From JANPCX01 sp050916095 (GTDB lineage: Bacteria; Pseudomonadota; Gammaproteobacteria; Burkholderiales; Burkholderiaceae_C): a stretch of DNA of 64,000 nt. Shown here in pieces: positions 42,156 through 50,038 of this stretch. The notes below the pieces were generated by a model. The model ran no database searches and was not told where the DNA came from. It saw nothing but the letters and a program-made list of their open reading frames with translations. The stretch's first letter is position 1. Every line of letters begins with the position of its first letter. The position numbers and the translations under genes were made by a program. Where the stretch lies: assembly GCA_050916095.1 (NCBI GenBank), contig CP050901.1:434001-498000 (forward strand), given 5' to 3'.

Positions 42156-43112
42156 TTAGCTGTCACTGCCTTTGGACAAAGCCCTTTGGTGACGTTCAAC
42201 AAACTCGCGGTAGGTGTCAATGCCGCGTAATTGCAAGATGGTGTTTCGCACCGCCGCTTCCACCAAGACTGCCAGGTTGCGGCCAGCATCGACCGCAATG
42301 ATGGCTTTGAGCACCTGCACACCCAAAATGTCTTCGTACAAAGGCTCATAGGGCAAGCGTTCAAACTCCCGTTCCAGCGTTTCTTTGCGCACCAAATGCA
42401 CGATGAGTTTGAGGCGCATTTTTCGGCGCACGGCCGTTTCACCAAAGATGGCTTTGATGTCTAGCAAGCCGATGCCGCGCACTTCCAGCAAATTGATGAG
42501 CAATTCTGGGCAGCGCCCTTCGAGCGATGTTTGTGACACGCGAAACAGGTCCACAGCATCGTCAGCGACCAGGCCGTGCCCGCGCGAGATCAGCTCCAGG
42601 CCCAATTCACTCTTGCCCAGTCCCGATTCGCCGGTGAGCAGTACGCCGAGCCCGAGAATGTCCATGAACACGCCATGGCGCGTGGTGCGTTCGGCAAATA
42701 GCTGCGCCAGGTAGGCGCGCACCACGTCGATGACGTGACCAGCGGACTCGTGAGTAACAAAGAGTGGAATGTCGGCCCGGTCACACATGGCGACCAAACG
42801 GTCGGGTGCTACCTGACCATCGGCGACGATGACCACCGGAGGTTCCAACGTGACGATGCGCTGGATGCGGCGCTCCTGGTCGTCGTCGTTGCAGTCAAGC
42901 AAATATGCGACCTCGCGGCGCCCCACAATTTGCACGCGATAGGGGTGGATGTAGTTGAGGTAACCGATCAAGTCGGCGGCCGACTGGGCGCTGCGCACCG
43001 CAGCTTCGTCGAAACGGCGCTCGGGGTGTGCATGGCCCGCCACCCACTCCCAACGCAGGTTGGGTCTGTGTTCTTCAAACAGCGCTTCGGCGCTGATGAC
43101 GGTGGGTTTCAA
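42156..43112 (-). CDS. hprK: HPr kinase/phosphorylase
   Basis: Phosphorylates or dephosphorylates HPr on serine; in proteobacteria it belongs to the nitrogen-related PTS. 318 residues: N-terminal domain, then the kinase domain with P-loop GESGLGKS at residues 161-168, the capping DAVDLF region and the ELLINLLEVRGIGLLDI signature. On the same strand and downstream of ptsN, as expected for the hpf-ptsN-hprK set. Confidence 0.95.
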   Translation of the reverse strand: MKPTVISAEALFEEHRPNLRWEWVAGHAHPERRFDEAAVRSAQSAADLIGYLNYIHPYRVQIVGRREVAYLLDCNDDDQERRIQRIVTLEPPVVIVADGQVAPDRLVAMCDRADIPLFVTHESAGHVIDVVRAYLAQLFAERTTRHGVFMDILGLGVLLTGESGLGKSELGLELISRGHGLVADDAVDLFRVSQTSLEGRCPELLINLLEVRGIGLLDIKAIFGETAVRRKMRLKLIVHLVRKETLEREFERLPYEPLYEDILGVQVLKAIIAVDAGRNLAVLVEAAVRNTILQLRGIDTYREFVERHQRALSKGSDS

Positions 43113-43222
43113 TCGTGTCGCCTGTGCGTGTTGCTGTGAAAACCGCTAGCCCACATATTTCACCAGGGACGCGCCCGAGTGGGCTGTGATGCGGTGCGCT
43201 GGCAAGGGTGTAGCAGGGCTTT

Positions 43223-43314
43223 CGGACAGCCTGCTGTCCGCCTGCGGAACGACCAGCGCTTGCAAGCGCTGGTGCGCCCTGCAAGGGAGACGACGCTGCG
43301 GGCTCGTGCCCGCA
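43223..43314. repeat. Cluster of four small palindromes between ptsN and hprK
   Basis: In order: CGGACAG-CCTG-CTGTCCG (43223-43240), a perfect 22-base palindrome centred on GCTTGCAAGC (43252-43273), CCCT-GCA-AGGG (43277-43287) and TGCGGGC-TCGT-GCCCGCA (43297-43314). The 350-base gap otherwise has only doubtful short frames on both strands. The cluster looks like a dispersed extragenic repeat; it may also shape the ptsN-hprK transcript. Confidence 0.65.
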
Positions 43315-43463
43315 AGGAGGAGCAACGCCGCCAGCGTGCCGCAGCACGGCCCAATCGGGTGTGTAGCGCTCGGACCAAATTGGATTTGGCATTCGAAGCG
43401 AAAAAAGTGAGCATTCATGCAGTGTTGCGGGGCATAAGAGAGCGACCTGGTGAAATATGCGGG

Positions 43464-43934
43464 CTAGGCCACAGACTGCAGCGGTTCCCAGCGTGAAATC
43501 AATTCGTGCACTCTTGCCGCGTCAGGTTCGGTTTTGAGTCGTTCTCGCAGCTCTCGATCACTGAGCATTTCAGCAATTTCAGACAGGATTTCCAAATGCC
43601 GCTGTGTTGCAGCCTCGGGCACCAACAAGAAAATCAACAAGCCGACTGCCTCGTCGTCGGGCGCATCAAAGGGGATGGGTTGTCGCACGCGCAGTACAGC
43701 GGCCAGTGGATTTTTCAAACCTTTGATCCGACCATGGGGGATCGCAACGCCATGCCCCAGGCCTGTGGACCCCAAACGTTCCCGAGCAAAGAGGTTGTCG
43801 GTGACCAACCCTCGAGCCAAGGTATGTTGGTTCTCGAAAACCAAACCTGCGTGTTCAAACGCTCTTTTTTTGCTGGTTGCATCCACGTCCACCAGGACGT
43901 TGGTTGCGGGCAATATCGCGGCAAGACGGTTCAT
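43464..43934 (-). CDS. ptsN: PTS IIA-Ntr protein
   Basis: Phospho-acceptor of the nitrogen PTS, regulating potassium uptake, sensor kinases and metabolism according to its phosphorylation. 156 residues with the active-site His67 in GLGHGVAIPHGRI and the FDAPDDEAVGLLIFLLVPE core. A perfect TATAAT lies 57 bases upstream on its strand. hprK follows after a 350-base gap with palindromes. Confidence 0.94.
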   Translation of the reverse strand: MNRLAAILPATNVLVDVDATSKKRAFEHAGLVFENQHTLARGLVTDNLFARERLGSTGLGHGVAIPHGRIKGLKNPLAAVLRVRQPIPFDAPDDEAVGLLIFLLVPEAATQRHLEILSEIAEMLSDRELRERLKTEPDAARVHELISRWEPLQSVA

Positions 43935-43990
43935 CAGTATTTCCTGCGCACCACAAAGGTGAGTCGGTGCGTCCCTGTGTCGTGTGGCAA

Positions 43991-43996
43991 ATTATA
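43991..43996 (-). promoter_or_regulatory. -10 box upstream of ptsN
   Basis: Reads TATAAT on the minus strand, 57 bases before the ptsN ATG. The -35 region is weak. It suggests that ptsN has its own promoter despite the upstream hpf gene, which ends in a terminator. Confidence 0.45.
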
Positions 43997-44131
43997 AAAA
44001 CCTGCGGCGCATGCACCAGTCTCATCATTGATCGGGCCGCCACCTTCGTAGCTTGATTGTGCACAGGCTGTTGCGTCGCAGCAATGCCCCGACTTGGGGA
44101 GTGTGTTGCTTTTTGAATAACGTTTGGAGAC

Positions 44132-44156
44132 AAAAAAGCGGCCACAGGGGCCGCTT
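44132..44156 (-). terminator. Intrinsic terminator after hpf
   Basis: On the minus strand, arms AAGCGGCC and GGCCGCTT form an 8-base stem with a 5-base loop, followed by a T-tract. It starts 27 bases past the hpf stop and separates hpf from ptsN. Confidence 0.85.
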
Positions 44157-44182
44157 CATGCTGGTTGAAGTCGTGACGCAAT

Positions 44183-44524
44183 TCACATCACGCTGGCGTC
44201 CAATCGTTTCGCAGACGCGTGGTGGTGGTTTTGCAGCTTGTCTTTGTGACGAAGCACTTGCCGGTCTAGTTTGTCCATCAGCTGGTCAATGGCGGCGTAC
44301 AGGTCTTCGTGCGACTGTTCTACGAAGATTTCTTTGCCCTTGGCATGAAGAGTGACCTCGGCGCGCTGGCGACGTTCTTTTTCCTTTTGCTTTTCGACCG
44401 ATAACAACACGCTGACATCGACTACTTGGTCGAAGTGGCGGGTGACGCGGTCTAGCTTTGTGAGTACATACTCTCTAAGAGCTGGCGTGACCTCGAGGTG
44501 GTGACCACTGATCGTCAGATTCAT
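44183..44524 (-). CDS. hpf: Ribosome hibernation-promoting factor (short HPF/RaiA type)
   Basis: 113 residues, the short form. NLTISGHHLEVTPALREYV and the basic LTKLDRVTRHF at the N-terminus and the EVTLHAKGKEIFVEQSHEDLYAAIDQLMDKLDRQV core are typical. Binds the 30S decoding region in stationary phase. rpoN often precedes it; here the upstream neighbour is instead the divergent signalling cassette. Its own terminator lies at 44132-44156. Confidence 0.94.
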   Translation of the reverse strand: MNLTISGHHLEVTPALREYVLTKLDRVTRHFDQVVDVSVLLSVEKQKEKERRQRAEVTLHAKGKEIFVEQSHEDLYAAIDQLMDKLDRQVLRHKDKLQNHHHASAKRLDASVM

Positions 44525-44763
44525 GAAGACTCCTTTTCAACGGGCTGGGGGAAACGCTGGAAGGTCGATCGAATGCTTGAATTGCCGAACTGTTGAATGC
44601 AGTGTGCGCCTGTTTTCTAGGGCTGGCAAGGCCCCCCGACGCAACTTTTTGTGAGATTCAGCCCAAATTTCAAGCCACCATTGATTCTGTGGTTCTGTGT
44701 GATTTATTCATTGAAGTCTGTGTTTCAGCTGTCGATAAACAGACAGATGAACAGGAGACCCAA

Positions 44764-45891
44764 ATGCATGCGACATTGACCGAATTGCTTGAAAACCTCA
44801 GCACAGGCATGTTGTGGCTGTCCGGCGACGGGCAGGTGAGGTACGCCAATGCACGGGCCGTCGCTCGAACCCGTCTGACGGTTGGTCAAGCGGTGAACCA
44901 TGCCGGGCTGGCCCAGGCTGTCAAAGCCGCGGTCCTGCTCAAGAAGGCCAGTTGGGTCACCATGGCCGGTATGCCCGCTGTTTCGGGGGGCGCGGCGCCA
45001 GAGCTCAAGTGCAAAGTCTTACCCGGCTTGTCCAGTGACGATGCAGTGGTACTCATCAACGATGTGGCTGAGGAGCAAGCCACTGTGGGATTCGACAACC
45101 TGATGATGGTGATACGCAGCGACTTAAAAGAGCCGTTGCAAGATCTGACCGATGCCCTGGCCCTGGCTCGCAACCAAGGCGATGTGCATGCGCTAGAGGC
45201 CCTGTGCGACCGCGTGGATGAAACGAGGGAAATACTGTCTCACTTGGTGGAGCTTGGGCAAGTTTGGAACAGCGAATCGCTGTTGGCCAACGACCGCATT
45301 GAGTTGTGGTCCTTGTTGCAACAAGCCTGGACACAGGTTGAGCCCGTGGCACGCCAACGCGGGGTGAAGATTCGGTTCAACTCGCAAATCCCAGCCGCCG
45401 ATTTGGCAACCTTGTACGGCAGCGAGCCTTGGTTGCGCCGCGTGATGGTGGAATGTTTGCTTTCTGCAGTGCGTGGATCTCGAACCGGATCGACGCTGGA
45501 TATTGAGCACCGACAAATGGGGCCACGCGCCATGATTGTGCTCAGAGACAGCGGTGCCTTTGCTTCGTCGCCTCAAACTGCTGAAAGCGAAGTGCTTGGT
45601 GGTGAACCCAAGAAGGGGCAAACCTCCCCCGAACCTCGCTTGAACGCCCGCGACATGATTGGCCTGAAGTTGTGTCAGCAAATTGTGGCTTTGCACGGGG
45701 GGCAGTTGCGCGAGGAAAGAGACGACGAATTGCGTAATTTCCTGATCGATCTACCGACTGGCGCACCGCACCGCGCGGGCAACGCCGAACTGGATATTGC
45801 GCAGGCTCAACGTTACGCGAGCGATCTGGCGGAGCTGATGGCCAGACGGCGCAAGGCTGCCAACAACGCGCCCAAAGCCAATGCGGCTTGA
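44764..45891 (+). CDS. PAS-containing histidine pseudokinase
   Basis: 375 cytosolic residues from the ATG at 44764 (GGAG 6 bases upstream). The N-terminus is PAS-like (about 1-55). A DHp-like helix follows at 110-130 (FDNLMMVIRSDLKEPLQDL), where SHELRTPL would be expected: the phospho-acceptor His is replaced by Ser120. The ATPase-like part (about 180-335) has lost both N-box asparagines (RRVMVECLLSAVRGS) and the DxGxG box (RDSGAF), but keeps the late LCQQIVALHGGQL helix. It should thus neither autophosphorylate nor bind ATP normally and may act as scaffold or phosphorylation-independent partner. A lone receiver gene follows 45 bases later. Confidence 0.8.
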   Translation: MHATLTELLENLSTGMLWLSGDGQVRYANARAVARTRLTVGQAVNHAGLAQAVKAAVLLKKASWVTMAGMPAVSGGAAPELKCKVLPGLSSDDAVVLINDVAEEQATVGFDNLMMVIRSDLKEPLQDLTDALALARNQGDVHALEALCDRVDETREILSHLVELGQVWNSESLLANDRIELWSLLQQAWTQVEPVARQRGVKIRFNSQIPAADLATLYGSEPWLRRVMVECLLSAVRGSRTGSTLDIEHRQMGPRAMIVLRDSGAFASSPQTAESEVLGGEPKKGQTSPEPRLNARDMIGLKLCQQIVALHGGQLREERDDELRNFLIDLPTGAPHRAGNAELDIAQAQRYASDLAELMARRRKAANNAPKANAA

Positions 45892-45936
45892 TGCATCACT
45901 TGACATTGCGAATTGATACGCCCAAGGGAGAACGCT

Positions 45937-46302
45937 GTGAAACGCATATTGATCGTTGAAGACCAGCCCGACATCCGCAAGCTCATCAGCATGACGCTGG
46001 AGTTTGAGCAGTACGAAATTCACGAAGCATCCGACGGTGCTTTTGGTTTGCGCATGGCGTCCGCCGTTGCGCCCGACCTGATGCTGCTGGACGTGATGAT
46101 GCCCGGCGAGATGGATGGTCTGCAGGTGTGCAAACGGATCAAAACTGATCCCAAGCTGCAGCACATCAAAGTGGTGCTGCTGACAGCGCGTGGTCAAACC
46201 CGCGACCGAGAAGAGGGCCAACAAGCCGGTGCCGATGAATACTTGATCAAACCTTTCAGTCCTTTGCAATTGATCGACACGATCGAAGGTTTGCTGCAGT
46301 GA
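45937..46302 (+). CDS. Single-domain (CheY-like) response regulator
   Basis: 121 residues consisting only of a receiver domain: acidic EDQPD near the N-terminus, phospho-acceptor Asp in LMLLDVMMPGEMDG, Thr in LLTARGQ and Lys in LIKPFSP. No output domain, so it must act by protein contact. Start taken as GTG at 45937 with GGGAG 7 bases upstream. It lies between a pseudokinase and a PhnD-like protein/LOV-kinase pair; the LOV kinase (47214) is the only intact kinase nearby and the likeliest phosphodonor. Confidence 0.92.
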   Translation: MKRILIVEDQPDIRKLISMTLEFEQYEIHEASDGAFGLRMASAVAPDLMLLDVMMPGEMDGLQVCKRIKTDPKLQHIKVVLLTARGQTRDREEGQQAGADEYLIKPFSPLQLIDTIEGLLQ

Positions 46303-46371
46303 CTCTCGTTGCTGGTGACTTACCAGAAAGAACCGTCTCGTGAGTTAGCTGTCTAGTACGGGAGTTTGACC

Positions 46372-47217
46372 ATGGATAAGCTGAACCTCTATTGCAAGCG
46401 TGGGTTGGTTTTTTTCTGGGCGCTGTTGATCCCAGTCTTGTCGTGCGCGCAGAGCTACACCGTCGCTGTGGTGCCGCAGTTCCCCGCCGTGGAAATTCAC
46501 AGGGCTTGGACACCATTGCTGGCGTACTTGAGTGCGCAAACGGGATTGGAGTTGAAGTTGGTCACTTCCGCTTCCATTCCTGAATTCGAACGTTCCTTTC
46601 AAGCCGGTCAGCCCGATTTGGTGTTTCTGAACCCGTACCACATGGTGATGGCGTCGAAGTCTCAGCAGTACATGCCGCTGGTGCGCGAGAGCAAAGAATT
46701 GCTTGCGGGCATTGTGGTTGTTCGAGCCGACAGCCCTGTCAAAAATTTGTCTGATTTGAGCCAACAAACCATTGCCTACCCGGCACCAAATGCGTTTGGC
46801 GCTTCCCTATACATACGCTCGTTGTTAGCGGAACAAAAAATTCAAAGCCAGGCCAACTATGTCAAAACGCACAGCAATGCCTACAGGCATGTGATCGCTG
46901 GTCAAGCCGCAGCAGCCGGAGGGATTCGCAGCACGCTGGACCGAGAGTTGCCCGAGGTGCGTGCGCAGCTCCGTGTGTTGTTCGAGACCCCTGCTGTTGC
47001 GCCCCACCCGCTGGCAGCTCATCCGCGGGTGTCGGAAGCACATCGCAAGGCCATCAGGGAAGCTTGGCTATCGCTTGCTCAGAACGACGCGGGGCTCCCG
47101 CTGCTCAAAGCAGTCCAGATGACCAGCCCCGTTGCCGCTGACTACAAACGTGACTACGCGCCGCTGGAGCGTTTGCGGTTGGAGCAATTCGCCGTTGTAG
47201 AGGGTGCTGCGCCATGA
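46372..47217 (+). CDS. PhnD-like periplasmic substrate-binding protein without ABC partners
   Basis: 281 residues: signal peptide (to about residue 26, LSCAQ) and a type II periplasmic-binding fold of the phosphate/phosphite/phosphonate group (YTVAVVPQFPAVEIHRAWTPLLAYLSAQTG, PDLVFLNPYHMV, the IAYPAPNAFGAS segment). GGGAG upstream of the ATG at 46372 supports the start. There is no ABC permease or ATPase nearby. Instead the stop overlaps the start of a membrane histidine kinase (ATGA), suggesting that the binding protein presents a ligand to that kinase's periplasmic domain. Ligand unknown. Confidence 0.87.
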   Translation: MDKLNLYCKRGLVFFWALLIPVLSCAQSYTVAVVPQFPAVEIHRAWTPLLAYLSAQTGLELKLVTSASIPEFERSFQAGQPDLVFLNPYHMVMASKSQQYMPLVRESKELLAGIVVVRADSPVKNLSDLSQQTIAYPAPNAFGASLYIRSLLAEQKIQSQANYVKTHSNAYRHVIAGQAAAAGGIRSTLDRELPEVRAQLRVLFETPAVAPHPLAAHPRVSEAHRKAIREAWLSLAQNDAGLPLLKAVQMTSPVAADYKRDYAPLERLRLEQFAVVEGAAP

Positions 47218-49817
47218 ATCGACGCCTGATGGCCACGGCCTGGGGCGCTTGCATGTTTTGGTGGCCCAGACACTTGCGGCACCAGATGCTGCTGCTCTTG
47301 GCTGGGGTCACCGTGCTTTCTATGGTGGCTTTGCATTGGCTGTCTGGTCAGCGTGCGGCTCAGGCATCGTTTGAAGCGTCCAGGCATTGGGCGCAAGCAG
47401 TGGCTTCGACGGCGGCCAGTTCAGGCGCACAGGCCATGGTGCTGACAGACTATGCGCAGTTGGAGACCACCTTGCGCGATATCGCGCGTTTGCCTGGTGT
47501 TTTGAGAATTGACGTGGTGGATGCCAAAGGCAGCGCCTTGATGTCTTTGCAAACTCAAACTCAAGGTCAGTCGATTGTTCGCTATCGACCGACCGATGTG
47601 CGAGCACCCATGCTTCCTTCAGGTGGCGCAGATGTCATGCCTGAGCCGGTTGCTGTCAAAGTGGGTGGACACCAGGCCCTGCAAGTTTGGACGCCAGTGG
47701 ACAGCACAGTGCCTCTGGGTTCTATCGGTGTGTTGTTCAGCCAGGAAGCGGAGCGCACGACCATGGGGCAAATACAACGGGATTCCTTCTGGGTTGCGGC
47801 AGCGGCCGGTGCTGCAACCATTCTCGTGGTGTATGGCTTTTTGCTGCGGGCTTTGAACCCCTTGCAAAGGCTGGCGAAGTTTTCGCAACTTCTGGGCAGT
47901 GACAGCGGCCAAACGTTGCAGCAACGCACAGGCAGCCAGGAGGTTGAAGACCTAACTGATGCGTTGAACGATGCTTCCGTTCGTTTGATGACCCAAATGG
48001 AGGCCCTGCGCCGCAACGAAGCCAAAACCCATGCGATTTTGGATGCCACGCCGGATGCCATCTTGGGTTTAGATGACCATTGCCGGATCACGCTGATCAA
48101 TCCGGCAGCCACCAGCATATTTGGTGTGCAACCCGAAGACATAGAAGGGGCGCTTCTGGCGACCTTGCTGCCGCAGCTTGACGCCAAGACCATTGAAGAA
48201 CTCACCATGCAAGGAACGCTGAACCATGCTAGCCAAAGCCGCATGGCCCGGCTGGACAGCGAGGCCACGCGCCGTGACGGCACGCCGTTCCCTGTTGAGG
48301 TGGCGATCTCGCGGGTCGAAACGCCGGATGGCATTCGTTACACCTGCGTGGTGAGCGACGTGACGGACCAGCGCTGGGTGGACAGCATGCTGCGCCTGTA
48401 CAACCGTGCGCTTGAATGCACGGCCAACGGTGTGGTGATTTCGGATGTGCGCAGCCCGGGGCAACCTCTCTTTTATGCCAACCCGGCTTTCGAAAAAATA
48501 ACCGGTTATCCGACCTTTGAGGCCATTGGCCGCAACTGCAGCTTCTTGCAAGGCAACGATACCGAACAAAAAGAGATTACCGTGTTGCGTGACGCGATCA
48601 GCAAAGGCGAAAGCGCCACGGTTGTTCTGCGCAACTACAAAAAAGACGGCAGTTTGTTTTTCAACGAATTGTCTATTGCGCCCGTGGCCGAACCCGATGG
48701 CACGGTGACGCACTATGTTGGCGTGCAGTCTGATGTGAGCGAAAGAGAACGAGCGCGGTTTGCCTTGGCTGAACGGAATGCCCGCTTGAATGCAGTGTTC
48801 GACCGCGATCGTCAGCTGGTTTACTGCAACCCTGCTTTCATGCAGATGACGGGGTGGACTGATTTGGCAGCAGTCGCTGATTTAGATTTGCCTCGTTTTG
48901 ATGCGCAGATGCAAGCCCTGTGTGATCCAGCACAGCCCTATGTGTCTGTGGTCGGTGCCATGAATTCACAAGCCAACAGTGACATGCTGACCTTGATGCA
49001 CCCGGAGCGCAAAATTCTTTCCAGGGTGGTTCGGTTGAACATGGATGGACAGGGCGAGTCGGTTCTCTACTTCCGCGATGTGACGCGTGAAACCGAGGTC
49101 GATCGCATGAAGAGTGAGTTCCTCACCACTGCGGCGCATGAGTTGCGTACGCCTATGGTCAGCATATTTGGGTTTGCTGAGCTGATGCTCAAGCGACCCA
49201 TTCCGCCTGAGCGCCAGCGTGATGTGATTGAGACCATTCACCGCCAATCTTCGCTGCTCATCAACATGATCAATGAGCTACTTGACCTCGCGCGCATTGA
49301 AGCGCGGCAAGGAAAAGACTTCCGAATGAAGCCGCAGCCGCTGCAGTCTTTGATTGACGATGCGGTGGCCGTGATGACGGTGCGCAAGGAGTCCCACCCG
49401 GTGGTCGTGGACTGCGAGCATGGTGACATGGTGTTGATGCTGGACAACGACAAGTCGCGGCAAGCCCTGGGCAACGTGCTGTCCAACGCCTACAAGTATT
49501 CGCCCCAGGGCGGGGTCATTAAAGTTTCTACTCAACTCCATCGCTCCGGTGCCGAGACAAAGCTGGGTGTATCCGTCACTGACCAAGGTATCGGCATGAC
49601 GCCGGAGCAGCAAGCCCGTTTGTTCGAGCGTTTTTTCCGTGCCGACCCGTCTGGCAACATTCCTGGAACGGGGTTGGGCATGTGTCTGGTGAAAGAAATC
49701 ATGGCTTTGCACGGCGGAAGCATCGACGTGCAAAGCCAGATCGGTGCTGGAACCACCATCACACTGTGGTTTCCTCTTTCCGAGCGCACGCTGACTCGCC
49801 CCATGACCTTGACATGA
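47214..49817 (+). CDS. Membrane LOV-PAS sensor histidine kinase
   Basis: 867 residues. Two transmembrane helices (about 23-43 and 192-212) bracket a periplasmic domain of about 145 residues; a HAMP-like linker follows (about 213-262). Then PAS (270-385), a LOV domain (395-510), a degenerate PAS (520-625), DHp with His642 in AAHELRTPM, and HATPase (NVLSNAYKYS, TDQGIGM, GTGLGMCLVK). The LOV motif is GRNCSFLQG with photoactive Cys442, and the flavin contacts Gln446, Asn474, Asn484 and Gln505 are all present. It should form a blue-light cysteinyl-flavin adduct. Coupled by ATGA to the PhnD-like protein gene. Confidence 0.92.
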   Translation: MNRRLMATAWGACMFWWPRHLRHQMLLLLAGVTVLSMVALHWLSGQRAAQASFEASRHWAQAVASTAASSGAQAMVLTDYAQLETTLRDIARLPGVLRIDVVDAKGSALMSLQTQTQGQSIVRYRPTDVRAPMLPSGGADVMPEPVAVKVGGHQALQVWTPVDSTVPLGSIGVLFSQEAERTTMGQIQRDSFWVAAAAGAATILVVYGFLLRALNPLQRLAKFSQLLGSDSGQTLQQRTGSQEVEDLTDALNDASVRLMTQMEALRRNEAKTHAILDATPDAILGLDDHCRITLINPAATSIFGVQPEDIEGALLATLLPQLDAKTIEELTMQGTLNHASQSRMARLDSEATRRDGTPFPVEVAISRVETPDGIRYTCVVSDVTDQRWVDSMLRLYNRALECTANGVVISDVRSPGQPLFYANPAFEKITGYPTFEAIGRNCSFLQGNDTEQKEITVLRDAISKGESATVVLRNYKKDGSLFFNELSIAPVAEPDGTVTHYVGVQSDVSERERARFALAERNARLNAVFDRDRQLVYCNPAFMQMTGWTDLAAVADLDLPRFDAQMQALCDPAQPYVSVVGAMNSQANSDMLTLMHPERKILSRVVRLNMDGQGESVLYFRDVTRETEVDRMKSEFLTTAAHELRTPMVSIFGFAELMLKRPIPPERQRDVIETIHRQSSLLINMINELLDLARIEARQGKDFRMKPQPLQSLIDDAVAVMTVRKESHPVVVDCEHGDMVLMLDNDKSRQALGNVLSNAYKYSPQGGVIKVSTQLHRSGAETKLGVSVTDQGIGMTPEQQARLFERFFRADPSGNIPGTGLGMCLVKEIMALHGGSIDVQSQIGAGTTITLWFPLSERTLTRPMTLT

Positions 49818-50038
49818 GGCAATGCGCCTCGTTCCAGGGCGGGCACCACCGTCGTCCGGTGACATAATTCCCCGCATCCAAACTTTGGAGCCCATTTTGG
49901 ACGTCCCGCCTAGTCGCTGACCGTCCGCTCCTAGGGTGTTGCGCTTGTGGCGCACGCCAGCATGAAGGGAGTGAGACGGTGCGTGTTTACCCCGCTGCCT
50001 TCACCCCCTGTCGCACCCGATGCGCTGCTGGAGCCCTT

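Noticed and set aside
43223..43314. CRISPR array
   Set aside because: The repeats differ from one another and have no constant spacing; they are separate palindromes.
43146..43418. Short Ser/Pro/Ala-rich frames between hprK and ptsN
   Set aside because: They are generated by a cluster of palindromes and are open in several frames on both strands; no ribosome site.
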